A stretch of DNA of 14,906 nt from positions 1 to 14,906 of the forward strand of contig CAZTHB010000019.1 in assembly GCA_964613485.1 (NCBI GenBank). The letters run 5' to 3'. Origin of the DNA: JADZGC01 sp964613485. Lineage in GTDB: Bacteria; Patescibacteriota; Saccharimonadia; CAILAD01; GCA-016700035. This document shows positions 1 through 6,705 of this stretch, piece after piece; the first letter of the stretch is position 1, and each line of letters opens with the position of its first letter. The notes beneath the pieces were generated by a model. The model saw only the letters and a list, made by a program, of their open reading frames with translations. It made no database searches and was not told the origin of the DNA. The position numbers were made by a program, and so were the translations under genes.

Positions 1-1158
1 ATCACTGACGAGCTAGCCTCCTCCGATGAGCGTCAGATTCTTGAGCAGCACCATATTCGCGCGGCATTCGCGCTCAAGACAAGGGATTCGCAGGTCGGGT
101 ATTTGCTGCTTGGCGACAAGCGAAGTGGTGATATCTATAGCGATCAAGATATCCAGACACTGCGCATCATCGCTGACGAGCTCGCTGTCGCTATCCAAAA
201 TGCGCGTGCCTATACCGAGATCCAGCGCTTCAACGTCACTCTCCGCGAGAAGATCGACCAAGCCACGCATGAGCTCAAGCATGCTAATCACGAGCTTAAG
301 GCCCTTGATAAGGCGAAGGACGAGTTCATCTCGATGGCTTCCCACCAACTGCGTACGCCGCTTACGGCCGTTCGTGGCTACACCTCGATGGTAATGGATG
401 GAGACTTTGGCAAGGTTTCGGGTGAGCAAAAGGACACGCTCAAACAAGCCTTTGATGCGGCGACACGCATGACGCGCCTGGTCGATGACCTCCTCAATGT
501 CTCGCGCATTCAGTCCGGTAAATTCCGCCTCGAGCGCGCGGAAGTGGACCTTAATAAAGTCTTGCCAGAAGAAGTCTCGCTGCTTGATACGACTGCGAAG
601 ACAAAGCAGGTAGCGATTACGTACAATGCGCCGAAGACTCCCGTACCAATGCTGCTGATCGATGAGGGGAAGACGCGCCAGTGTCTGATGAATCTTATGG
701 ACAACTCGATCTACTATTCATCGACTGTCGAAGGTGGTGGAAAAGTACAGGTATATCTCGAGAGTGATGCTACACACGTGATTTTCCGGGTTGTCGACAA
801 TGGTATCGGTGTGCCAAAGGCGCAGCAGGCCAAGCTCTTCAAGAAATTCTATCGTGCGCCAAACGCTCAAAAGACGCGACCGGACGGTACAGGTCTTGGC
901 CTCTTCTTGGTTGGTAAAGTCGTGCGTGATCAGGGTGGTGAGATCATCTTCGAGAGTGAAGAGGGCAAGGGTTCGACCTTCGGCTTTAAGTTGCCGATCA
1001 AGGCCGCCGGTGAAGGCGTGGACGCGAGCGGGAAGGTGGTCGGTGCTGCGCCCGTAGAAAATACTAAACCAGCTACTGAGCCCAACGCTAAACCTCCTGC
1101 AGCAGGTGATGAAAATCTAAAGCGTAACGGTATAGCCGCAAAAACCACTAAGCAATAA
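1..1158 (+). CDS. Sensor histidine kinase (GAF tail + HisKA + HATPase), 5' end outside window
   Basis: The reading frame is open from base 1, so the N-terminus lies outside the window; 385 residues are visible. Residues 1-75 look like the end of a GAF sensory domain (VGYLLLGDKRSGDIYSDQD, then an ADELAVAIQNAR helix). A charged helical linker follows. The HisKA dimerisation domain has the H-box SHQLRTP with the phospho-accepting His at codon 115. The ATPase domain has an unusual N-box (LMDNSIYYSS, Asn235), a G1 box DNGIGVP (Asp266) and a G2 box GTGLGL (296-301). No transmembrane segment is seen in the visible part. The last 55 residues or so are Pro/Ala/Lys-rich and probably disordered. As a family it autophosphorylates on His and passes phosphate to a receiver. 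A single-domain response regulator lies 7.8 kb away at 8986 and could be its partner, but this is not shown. Confidence 0.93.
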   Translation: MTDELASSDERQILEQHHIRAAFALKTRDSQVGYLLLGDKRSGDIYSDQDIQTLRIIADELAVAIQNARAYTEIQRFNVTLREKIDQATHELKHANHELKALDKAKDEFISMASHQLRTPLTAVRGYTSMVMDGDFGKVSGEQKDTLKQAFDAATRMTRLVDDLLNVSRIQSGKFRLERAEVDLNKVLPEEVSLLDTTAKTKQVAITYNAPKTPVPMLLIDEGKTRQCLMNLMDNSIYYSSTVEGGGKVQVYLESDATHVIFRVVDNGIGVPKAQQAKLFKKFYRAPNAQKTRPDGTGLGLFLVGKVVRDQGGEIIFESEEGKGSTFGFKLPIKAAGEGVDASGKVVGAAPVENTKPATEPNAKPPAAGDENLKRNGIAAKTTKQ

Positions 1159-1182
1159 AAAGCCCGCTCCATAAGGAGCGGG
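1157..1182 (-). terminator. Rho-independent terminator between convergent genes
   Basis: Perfect 8-bp stem CCCGCTCC/GGAGCGGG (1163-1170 with 1175-1182) with a 4-nt loop. On the minus strand it is followed by five T residues (complement of 1157-1161), so it best ends the methyltransferase transcript. The kinase gene stops at 1158, so it may also serve that gene, although the plus-strand T tract is poor. Confidence 0.85.
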
Positions 1183-1188
1183 TAATAG

Positions 1189-2565
1189 TTACATCTTGCT
1201 ACCTTCGAGCAAGATATAGGCGCCCTGATTGGCGCCAGCTTCGAATGTCAGCGTGCGATCCATCATGCGCAGATCGTCAAGTACGCCATCAATCTCGAAG
1301 ACGCTTGGTGGGTATGTAGCGGAGACAACGGGGCATGTGTATGCCTCGGAAGTGCTGAGTCCATTCGGCATCTTGTCTGCAAGCTCATCCTGTGTATATG
1401 CTCGGGCGTAGAGCGAGTAAATGCTCTTCCGCGTGTGGACGTCCAGGCAGTTTCGCTGTAGGTCGACTACGGCGGCGAGGCTTGGAGCCCATGGCAGCAA
1501 GGGGAACTTGCAAATCAGTGATTCGCGATTGTAGAACGAAAGGAGGAACTTGCCTCCACGTCGCAGTACCCGCTTGATCTGCTTAAGGACGAACGCGAGG
1601 CTGTCTACGTGGATGTCGCTGCCCGTGCCAAGCGTCATGACGACGAGGTCGACAGAGTCGTCCTCATGGGTTCGCCAGTACTCTTCGCTCTCCACGTCTC
1701 CTTGCAGAAAACGCGTACGAGCCGTGTACCAGTCTGATAGCTCGTGGCCATATCCGATGCCCCAGCCTGATTCGGGCTCCTGTGCATCGATGCGATGATG
1801 TGTCTGTGATTCCGGGGTTCCATCTGGGAGCTTACCGCGTCGTCCGGCGTTTTTACGCGCCTGGTCGATCATGTGCTCACTAATGTCTACTCCCTTCACG
1901 ACGTCGAAGTACTGCGCAAGAAAGAAGCTCACGCTTCCAGTCGCGCACCCGATGTCCAGGGCGACTCGTCGGTCCCGTGGATCAATCGCTGCGACGAGGC
2001 GCGAGATGATCTCACGCTCCACATCAAGGTAGATCTGAGTAGCGGGGTGGTTCGATGTATATGAATCGTCATACCCTTCGGCTACGGCACGACACAGTTC
2101 CAGTAGATTCTGCTTGAGCTCTCTATACGACAGGTCTCCGATTGAGTGGAGGTATGTCCCTGGTGTGGCTTCTCTCTGAATCATCTGAACCTTGCACGAT
2201 TCATCGATAACTAGGTAGAGCAGTGCGGCAGCGAAGTTGGGGTTGATTCCAAGCTCCTTTGCGCGTCGCTTCACCATCTTGAGGCGTCGTTTCTCGGGCT
2301 TCGATCGGAAGATCGCCTCCCGGAAACCAAGCACTGTCTTGCTGTGCTCTACGGCCTGCGCTAGACGCATACGCATCGCAATGACATCAATGAGATGAGC
2401 ATCAGACATCCTGATGAGCTCACCAAGCCGAGCCAGGTTGATTGGGTCATTCGGGGGCTGAGGGAAAACTCCCGAGACACTAAGTACCTCGGGAGTCACG
2501 TTGGTAGTCGTGTAGTCGGCGCAACCGTCGCTTTCGATCGGGTCATGGACTTCGTGATCATCCAT
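1189..2565 (-). CDS. Chorismate-mutase-like (AroQ) domain fused to SAM-dependent methyltransferase
   Basis: 458 residues. Residues 43-130 match the AroQ chorismate-mutase fold. Against E. coli AroQ (from memory) Arg28, Lys39, Glu52, Ser84 and Gln88 correspond to Arg65, Lys76, Glu91, Ser123 and Gln127. The Arg11 and Arg51 positions appear to be Gly48 and Pro90, so normal mutase activity is doubtful. From about 165 to the end it is a class I methyltransferase: motif I ALDIGCATGS at 202-211, acidic motif II GVDISE at 225-230, and VDLVVMTLGTG as a motif-IV-like strand. The start ATG lies inside the last codons of trpS, with an 8-nt overlap. The two genes are therefore probably one transcript with coupled translation, driven by the trpS promoter. 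The substrate is unknown. Likely roles are methylation of an aromatic or chorismate-derived small molecule, with the N-terminal domain as a ligand-binding or mutase/lyase unit. Confidence 0.8.
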   Translation of the reverse strand: MDDHEVHDPIESDGCADYTTTNVTPEVLSVSGVFPQPPNDPINLARLGELIRMSDAHLIDVIAMRMRLAQAVEHSKTVLGFREAIFRSKPEKRRLKMVKRRAKELGINPNFAAALLYLVIDESCKVQMIQREATPGTYLHSIGDLSYRELKQNLLELCRAVAEGYDDSYTSNHPATQIYLDVEREIISRLVAAIDPRDRRVALDIGCATGSVSFFLAQYFDVVKGVDISEHMIDQARKNAGRRGKLPDGTPESQTHHRIDAQEPESGWGIGYGHELSDWYTARTRFLQGDVESEEYWRTHEDDSVDLVVMTLGTGSDIHVDSLAFVLKQIKRVLRRGGKFLLSFYNRESLICKFPLLPWAPSLAAVVDLQRNCLDVHTRKSIYSLYARAYTQDELADKMPNGLSTSEAYTCPVVSATYPPSVFEIDGVLDDLRMMDRTLTFEAGANQGAYILLEGSKM

Positions 2566-3592
2566 AGTTGGTCAATCCCATCTTGTCTCGGACTTCCTGA
2601 ACGGTCGGCTGGATACGGGCACGTGCCTTCACGGCACCGTCGTTGAGGACGTCGCGCACGTAGTCGTACTGGCCGTCGAGTTCGGCACGCTTCTCCTGGA
2701 AGGGCTCGAGGATGGCTGCGATGCTGTCCACGAGCCTGTCCTTGCAGTCGGCGCAGCCGATCTCGGCAGCACGGCATGCATTGGCGATGGTGCGAGTGTC
2801 AGACTCGCCAGGGGTGACGAGTTCGTGAACCGGATACACCGACTGGCAACGGTTGTACGGGTCGCCGGGATCCGTCGCTCGCACGCGTAGCGGGTCCGTA
2901 ACACCGCGGGTGCGGTATCGGGTACGGATGTCGACGATGGAGTCGTTGATGTCGATCGCGTTGTCGGCTTCCGACTTGCCCATCTTGGCACCGTCGAGGC
3001 CCGGGATCTTCACCATCTCGTCCATCATGCGAGGAATCGGGAAGGTGTCACCGTACACTCGGTTGAACTTACTCGCGAGGTCGCGGGCGAGTTCAAGATT
3101 CGGCACCTGATCCTCGCCGACCGGGACAAGAGTTGCCTTCGGCCCGAGGATGTCGGCAGCCATGAGCACCGGGTAGGTGATGAGGCCGAGGTTGATGTTG
3201 TCCGGGTTCTTGCGCACCAGGTCCTTGTACGTCGGCACTGTCTGAAGGGCGCCAAGTGGCTGGATCATGGAGAGCAAGAGGCACAGCTCCGCGATCTCAG
3301 GAACGCTCGACTGTGCGTAGAGGATGGAATGTTCCGGATCGAGTCCGGCGGCCAGGTAATCCATGACGATCTCGACGTGGTTGCGTCGCAGCATCTCCGG
3401 GTCGGGTGTCGTCGTCAGGGTGTGGTAGTCGGCTACGAAGTAGAGGCCGAGGTACCCTCTCTCTTGGAAGTGAACGAAGTTGCGAACAGCTCCCATCAGG
3501 TTGCCGAAGTGGAGTCGACCAGTGGCACGAATGCCAGAGAGAACTGTCTCTGCAGCCTGCTCTGCTTCAGCGGGAGTGGATGTTGCAGTCAT
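2558..3592 (-). CDS. trpS: Tryptophanyl-tRNA synthetase
   Basis: Charges tRNA-Trp with tryptophan in the cytoplasm; class I synthetase. With the start at 3592 it has 344 residues, normal for the family. The HIGH-type motif is HFGN (28-31), after SGIRATGRL. Family landmarks include YPVLMAADIL (140-149) and VPVGEDQ (157-163). The signature loop reads KMGKS (203-207) instead of KMSKS, and a GCADCK element lies near the C-terminus. A longer frame opens at 3679, but that ATG coincides with the -35 box of a near-perfect promoter (-10 at 3651-3656), so it lies upstream of the transcript; 3592 is the first good ATG in the mRNA. SD is weak. It shares a transcript with the chorismate-mutase/methyltransferase gene. 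If the genome has another trpS elsewhere, this copy would be accessory; that cannot be seen here. Confidence 0.96.
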   Translation of the reverse strand: MTATSTPAEAEQAAETVLSGIRATGRLHFGNLMGAVRNFVHFQERGYLGLYFVADYHTLTTTPDPEMLRRNHVEIVMDYLAAGLDPEHSILYAQSSVPEIAELCLLLSMIQPLGALQTVPTYKDLVRKNPDNINLGLITYPVLMAADILGPKATLVPVGEDQVPNLELARDLASKFNRVYGDTFPIPRMMDEMVKIPGLDGAKMGKSEADNAIDINDSIVDIRTRYRTRGVTDPLRVRATDPGDPYNRCQSVYPVHELVTPGESDTRTIANACRAAEIGCADCKDRLVDSIAAILEPFQEKRAELDGQYDYVRDVLNDGAVKARARIQPTVQEVRDKMGLTNYG

Positions 3593-3613
3593 GTCTCTGC
3601 TTTCTGTTGAAAA

Positions 3614-3634
3614 GGAGCGCCTCCGAGGCACTCC
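3614..3634 (-). promoter_or_regulatory. Terminator-like hairpin in the trpS leader (possible attenuator)
   Basis: The trpS transcript should start near 3644. Just inside it a 9-bp stem (GGAGTGCCT pairing with AGGCGCTCC, one G-U) with a 3-nt loop is followed by UUUU (complement of 3610-3613). A CCTCC at the transcript's 5' end (3637-3641) can instead pair with GGAGG in the loop and 3' arm (3620-3624), so two exclusive folds are possible. No leader peptide or T-box motif is seen. Regulation is inferred only from the fold. Confidence 0.4.
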
Positions 3635-3650
3635 TGGGAGGATTGATGGG

Positions 3651-3679
3651 ATTATAGTAACAAATTTAGTATATGTCAA
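3651..3679 (-). promoter_or_regulatory. Sigma-70-type promoter for trpS operon
   Basis: On the minus strand TTGACA (3679-3674) and TATAAT (3656-3651) are both exact consensus, with 17-bp spacing in an AT-rich stretch. Transcription should begin near 3644. Confidence 0.9.
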
Positions 3680-3758
3680 TGAATATTTACAAATTACTAA
3701 TTTCTGTAGTGGCTTTAAGCATCAAAGAGACGAAGAGAATCTTTAAGAACTAAATAAG

Positions 3759-3776
3759 CCCCAGGACAACCTGGGG
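3759..3776 (-). terminator. Terminator hairpin after the HAD pseudogene
   Basis: 7-bp perfect stem CCCCAGG/CCTGGGG with a 4-nt loop. On the minus strand the sequence after it is CTTATTTAG, a loose T tract. It sits 7 bp past the pseudogene stop at 3783 and isolates it from the trpS promoter. Confidence 0.65.
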
Positions 3777-3782
3777 TAGAAA

Positions 3783-4412
3783 CTAGAGTGATCGGAGGAT
3801 CTCCTCGAGTGTTTTGCTCGAACCCGTACAGTCCTCAGTAGTGAAGGCCGCATTCTTTCGGTTGAAAAAGTAGGATCCCAGCCGGCTTGCAATGCAGAAC
3901 GGGTGTTGCCGAGGGAGTCATCAACGAGAACGAATCTGTCGTGATGTGAGAATTGACGCTCGAGGTCTGCAAATGTGGCGGGGTCGGATTTACCCCCTAG
4001 GGAGCATCTCGCAGCCGATGAGCGCCGTAAAGCATTCCCTGAGGCCAAGGTGCTGAATTGCTTTGGCCAGGTAGGGACTTGGCGAGGAAGTAATGACAAT
4101 CTTTTCGGCAGAAATGTCTTCGAGAGCTGAACGAATTGACGGGTTGCTTCGCGGTACACCACACTCATCGAGATCAATCGGGAGATAGAGTGCCGCTGTG
4201 ATCACTTCTATGTCTGTATCGAATTCACGGGCGATTGCCACGGCAGTACTGGTTGAACCCCACCTAGCTCGAAGCTCCTTTTGGTAGGCCATCATGTCTT
4301 AGGGGATGGGAACTCCGTGTTTTTCTAGGAATTGCTCGGTCAGCTTGCAGTACGCAAGATACGCAGTCCGGTCATCGTACAGGGGTCCGTCGAGGTCAAT
4401 TGCGAGAAGCAT
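3783..4412 (-). pseudogene. HAD-superfamily phosphatase, broken by one stop and two frameshifts
   Basis: An intact-looking start (ATG at 4412, strong AAGGAG Shine-Dalgarno just upstream) opens a HAD protein beginning MLLAIDLDGPLYDD, the nucleophile motif I (DxDGxxxD). Codon 38 is an in-frame TAA (complement of 4299-4301), and the same frame continues with DMMAYQKELRARWG through a motif-II-like VITSSPSPY. At a C5 tract (3993-3997 on the plus strand) the frame shifts, and the neighbouring frame continues with GKSDPATFADLE (motif III Lys) and FVLVDDSLGNTRSALQAGW (motif IV Asp pair). Near 3877-3879 (CCC) a second shift is needed to reach GSYFFNRKNAAFTTED and a natural end LEEILRSL at 3783. The rebuilt protein has about 209 residues, normal for a small HAD phosphatase. 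The frameshifts sit at short homopolymers and could be assembly errors; the TAA is harder to explain that way. The substrate is unknown. Confidence 0.8.
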
Positions 4413-4487
4413 AACAACTCCTTCTATAGTAGTAGGTGCGATTGCTGAAGATGCTATCATATGCTTGTAAAACAGGGAAAACGCTGA

Positions 4488-4514
4488 TTGACTGCACCAT
4501 ATTAATGGTATAGA
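4488..4514 (+). promoter_or_regulatory. Promoter giving a leaderless methyltransferase mRNA
   Basis: TTGACT at 4488-4493 and TATAGA at 4509-4514 (15-bp spacer; TAGATT at 4511-4516 would give 17). The ATG at 4523 is only 8 nt beyond the -10 box, so the transcript should begin at or next to the start codon. No Shine-Dalgarno is present. Confidence 0.65.
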
Positions 4515-4522
4515 TTCTCTTC

Positions 4523-5260
4523 ATGGCTGATTCAAACAGTAGTACCTATAGTCTGAGCCGTATGTATGATCGGATTACTTCCGAGATGCCCTACTTTGAT
4601 TACGACGGGTTCGTCGACCAGTTGCTGGTATTGCTAACAGATAGAAAGGTTGTTTTGGAGCTTTGTTCTGGTACAGGCAACCTGGCGAGCAAAATGGTGG
4701 CTCGCGGATTGCGCGTGATCGGGCTTGATGCCGACCAGGCAATGCTGGCGTATTGTCAGCAGAAGTATGGAGATCTGGATGGTCTTGAGCTCGTTCACGG
4801 AGACGCGACTGGATTCAATCCATTCGACGATGTTGAGGCAGTAGTGATACATTCAGGACACATCATCTTCAATCGTCGGGTCGATGGAGGAATCTTCCTC
4901 AATACCGCCTCAGAAGAATCGGCCCTGAAAACTTTTCGGGCGGTTGCAGCTCAACTTCAGGTGGGTGGATTGCTGATCATGAATGTTGAAGTCTGGGATA
5001 ATCAGCATTTCAACTATCCGGATGGGGCTTTTTATGACCGCTTCATTCATGAGGATACCGAGGAGTATGGTACCCGCATTCATACTTTCTTCGACCCTCA
5101 CGCTAAAGTTAAGAACCCTGCCGATCGGCTCACTCGTGAAGTAAAGGTTCGTGAACCAAAAATGCCTCTTACGCAAGTAAATATACTGCTTGCAGAGCTA
5201 GGACTCTTGCCTTACGAACAAACAGGCCTAGATGTTCTAGTTTGGATTAAGGGCGAATAA
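4523..5260 (+). CDS. Class I SAM-dependent methyltransferase
   Basis: 245 residues, a single-domain methyltransferase. Motif I is VLELCSGTGN (44-53); VIGLDAD (66-72) supplies the acidic residue that binds the SAM ribose; HGDATGF follows as the motif-III region. The C-terminal half (NVEVWDNQHFNYPDG, then REVKVREPKMP) looks like a substrate lid and beta-sheet extension as in small-molecule methyltransferases. There is no membrane segment or signal peptide. It is monocistronic, with its own promoter directly before the ATG and a strong hairpin after the stop. It is divergent from the broken HAD gene and convergent with the acetyltransferase. The substrate cannot be read from sequence. The nearby methyltransferase fusion, acetyltransferase and TrpD-like enzyme make a tailoring role in a small-molecule pathway possible, but this is inference. 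Confidence 0.85.
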   Translation: MADSNSSTYSLSRMYDRITSEMPYFDYDGFVDQLLVLLTDRKVVLELCSGTGNLASKMVARGLRVIGLDADQAMLAYCQQKYGDLDGLELVHGDATGFNPFDDVEAVVIHSGHIIFNRRVDGGIFLNTASEESALKTFRAVAAQLQVGGLLIMNVEVWDNQHFNYPDGAFYDRFIHEDTEEYGTRIHTFFDPHAKVKNPADRLTREVKVREPKMPLTQVNILLAELGLLPYEQTGLDVLVWIKGE

Positions 5261-5270
5261 GTAAGAATAA

Positions 5271-5296
5271 CCCCCGTAGCTTAGTTGCTACGGGGG
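5271..5296. terminator. Bidirectional terminator between convergent genes
   Basis: Perfect 10-bp stem CCCCCGTAGC/GCTACGGGGG with a 6-nt loop, lying between the stop codons of the methyltransferase (5260) and acetyltransferase (5314). Followed by ATTAATTT on the plus strand and TTATTCTTAC on the minus strand, so it can act both ways. Confidence 0.8.
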
Positions 5297-5313
5297 ATTA
5301 ATTTACACTGATC

Positions 5314-6297
5314 TCATACTCGTTCTCTGAGAGCGGCAAGGTAGGTTTCGAGCGCAAGTTTCACCCGCTGTTCGATCTCCTCGTCCCATGCCCAGTCAGG
5401 TTGCTGCACGTATTCGACATCGCCCCACTCCCAATGCGGGCGAACGGTGTCCCATTCGGGTCGGGTGCCGAGTACACATAGAATGTCTCGATGATGCAGG
5501 TAGATGTGGGATATATATGGACTTGCACCGAAGACTGCCCTTGCGACCTCGATTACTTCCGTACTAAGTGCGCTGGTTCGGTTCTCCCATGCCTTGTTGC
5601 TTTCGATCATGGATCGGTTGACGTGAGCTATGAAGCGAGGCTTCTCGCCAGGAAAGATCGGCGCTTCACCCATGAAGATGCGTGCAAGGGGATTGGTCGG
5701 CTTGATGACAGAGATCGTCGTTGCAATATCGCGCACCTTAGCTGCAGAGTAGATGGCGTCGCCATTTTCGAACGAACACAGCGAGTCCCACCATTCCTGC
5801 TGCTCGGCGTCAGCAACAATAGGCTTTTCACCGAAGAGTGGTCCGCCATAGACGCCGGCCGCCAATGTGGAGTCGAAGCCATCGGTCTTTGCGAGGTAGG
5901 TAGCTCGGTTCAGGCAATCATCGTCTTGATACTCTGGATGAGGGAAGGAGCTCGAAGCGACTTTACGGAATGCTCTCTGGGCGCGAAGGCTTTGAGTCCT
6001 CCACCCGATGTACGGAAGAGGAAGGGCATTCATGGCGTAAACCAGGAGCGCCTGGGTGATACCGAGGCCGTGTAGTTCTGGCTTGACGGCGATTGCGTTC
6101 AGGTAGAGGATGTCTTCCTTGATCAGGAAGATAGCAAACCCTACCAGCTCGTCATCGATATACGCACAGAAGCCGATACCTTCACTCGTTACGATCTGTA
6201 CTCCACTGCGATTTCTTTCGTCATCAGGTCTCTCGAAGGCTGCCGCTGCGATTGGCGCTGCTTCATCTGTAGAAGGTGCTTTCCTAACGATTTGCAT
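5314..6297 (-). CDS. GNAT-family N-acetyltransferase with an extra C-terminal domain
   Basis: 327 residues from the chosen start. The N-terminal 110 residues or so form a GNAT fold: CAYIDDELVGFAIF (beta strands), then motif A LNAIAVKPELHGLGITQAL (67-85), which holds the acetyl-CoA pyrophosphate loop in the form xxHGLG. The remaining 200 residues or so match no family I know. This part is rich in Trp near the end (PEWDTVRPHWEWGD, QPDWAWDEE) and could be a substrate-recognition domain. An ATG at 6348 is also in frame, but it lies upstream of the -10 box of a good promoter. The ATG at 6297 has AAGGAG 7 nt before it, so I use that. The gene is divergent from the T-box/TrpD-like unit, and the two -35 boxes are only 19 bp apart. 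The substrate is unknown. Confidence 0.82.
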   Translation of the reverse strand: MQIVRKAPSTDEAAPIAAAAFERPDDERNRSGVQIVTSEGIGFCAYIDDELVGFAIFLIKEDILYLNAIAVKPELHGLGITQALLVYAMNALPLPYIGWRTQSLRAQRAFRKVASSSFPHPEYQDDDCLNRATYLAKTDGFDSTLAAGVYGGPLFGEKPIVADAEQQEWWDSLCSFENGDAIYSAAKVRDIATTISVIKPTNPLARIFMGEAPIFPGEKPRFIAHVNRSMIESNKAWENRTSALSTEVIEVARAVFGASPYISHIYLHHRDILCVLGTRPEWDTVRPHWEWGDVEYVQQPDWAWDEEIEQRVKLALETYLAALRERV

Positions 6298-6336
6298 GAT
6301 TTCTCCTTCATCTAGCAAATCTTCCGGTCTTGACAA

Positions 6337-6365
6337 CTTATACACCAAATGTTAAAAAAAATCAA
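6337..6365 (-). promoter_or_regulatory. Promoter for the GNAT gene
   Basis: On the minus strand TTGATT (6365-6360), a 17-bp spacer containing a T run, and TATAAG (6342-6337). Transcription should start near 6330, leaving a leader of about 30 nt with the AAGGAG site before the ATG at 6297. Confidence 0.75.
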
Positions 6366-6384
6366 ACAAAAATGTCGTGACGTG

Positions 6385-6413
6385 TTGACATCTTAATCTA
6401 CAGGGCGTATAAA
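6385..6413 (+). promoter_or_regulatory. Promoter for the T-box / TrpD-like transcript
   Basis: TTGACA (6385-6390), a 17-bp spacer and TATAAA (6408-6413). Transcription should start near 6420, which gives a 5' leader of about 285 nt before the ATG at 6706, occupied by the T-box element. Confidence 0.88.
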
Positions 6414-6419
6414 TGTGTG

Positions 6420-6661
6420 TATTACCTACACAACTGTAAAACCTTTGACTTAGTTCCTCGGTGATTCGAGGGTTGGGGCTAGGTCGTCATAGTGACAAGG
6501 TAGTTCTTGCGATAGTGAGGGCTCGGCAGTCTCCGTAATCATAGACTAGCAAGTGATGGCTTGTGAAAGGTGTATGCACAGCATACATAGAATAAGGTGG
6601 CACCGCGGGAAAGCATCTCGCCCTTAGGACAGGATTACCTGTTTTGAGGGCGGGATTTTTT
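6420..6661 (+). ncRNA. T-box riboswitch, probably tRNA-Trp responsive, transcriptional type
   Basis: The conserved T-box core AATAAGGTGGCACCGCGG is at 6591-6608. Its bulge UGGC (6598-6601) would pair with a tRNA 3' end GCCA, matching the usual discriminator G73 of bacterial tRNA-Trp. The antiterminator forms by AAGG (6594-6597) with CCTT (6622-6625) and GCG (6605-6607) with CGC (6619-6621). Those bases are also needed by the terminator stem, so the two folds exclude each other. Stem III is a 7-bp hairpin at 6571-6587. A stem-II-like helix is CTTGC (6506-6510) with GCAAG (6549-6553), with AGTGA at 6514-6518. A short stem I is likely: GACTTAG (6447-6453) with CTAGGTC (6479-6485), and CCTCG with CGAGG above it. 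Its internal loop carries UGG (6474-6476) followed by G, a candidate Trp specifier. The core is certain in my reading; the specifier assignment is less so. Confidence 0.9.
6619..6661 (+). terminator. T-box-controlled intrinsic terminator
   Basis: 15-bp stem with three G-U pairs: arm 6619-6633, loop ATTA, arm 6638-6652, then GGA and six T residues (6656-6661). It shares 6619-6625 with the antiterminator, so uncharged tRNA binding should allow read-through to the gene at 6706. Confidence 0.92.
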
Positions 6662-6705
6662 AGTAAAAGATCCCCGAACATTCCACAACAGAAGAAGGAG
6701 AGAGC

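Noticed and set aside
3593..3679. Extended trpS N-terminus from an ATG at 3679
   Set aside because: It covers the -35/-10 promoter and the leader hairpin, so it would not be transcribed.
4299..4301. In-frame TAA in the HAD gene as stop-codon recoding
   Set aside because: Known CPR recoding uses UGA for Gly (SR1/Gracilibacteria); TAA is used as a normal stop by other genes here, and the gene also has frameshifts.
5491..6075. 194-codon plus-strand open frame inside the GNAT gene
   Set aside because: Antisense shadow without SD, promoter or domain features; the minus-strand GNAT motifs are clear.
6298..6348. Extended GNAT start at 6348
   Set aside because: It begins upstream of the -10 box; the ATG at 6297 has a proper AAGGAG.
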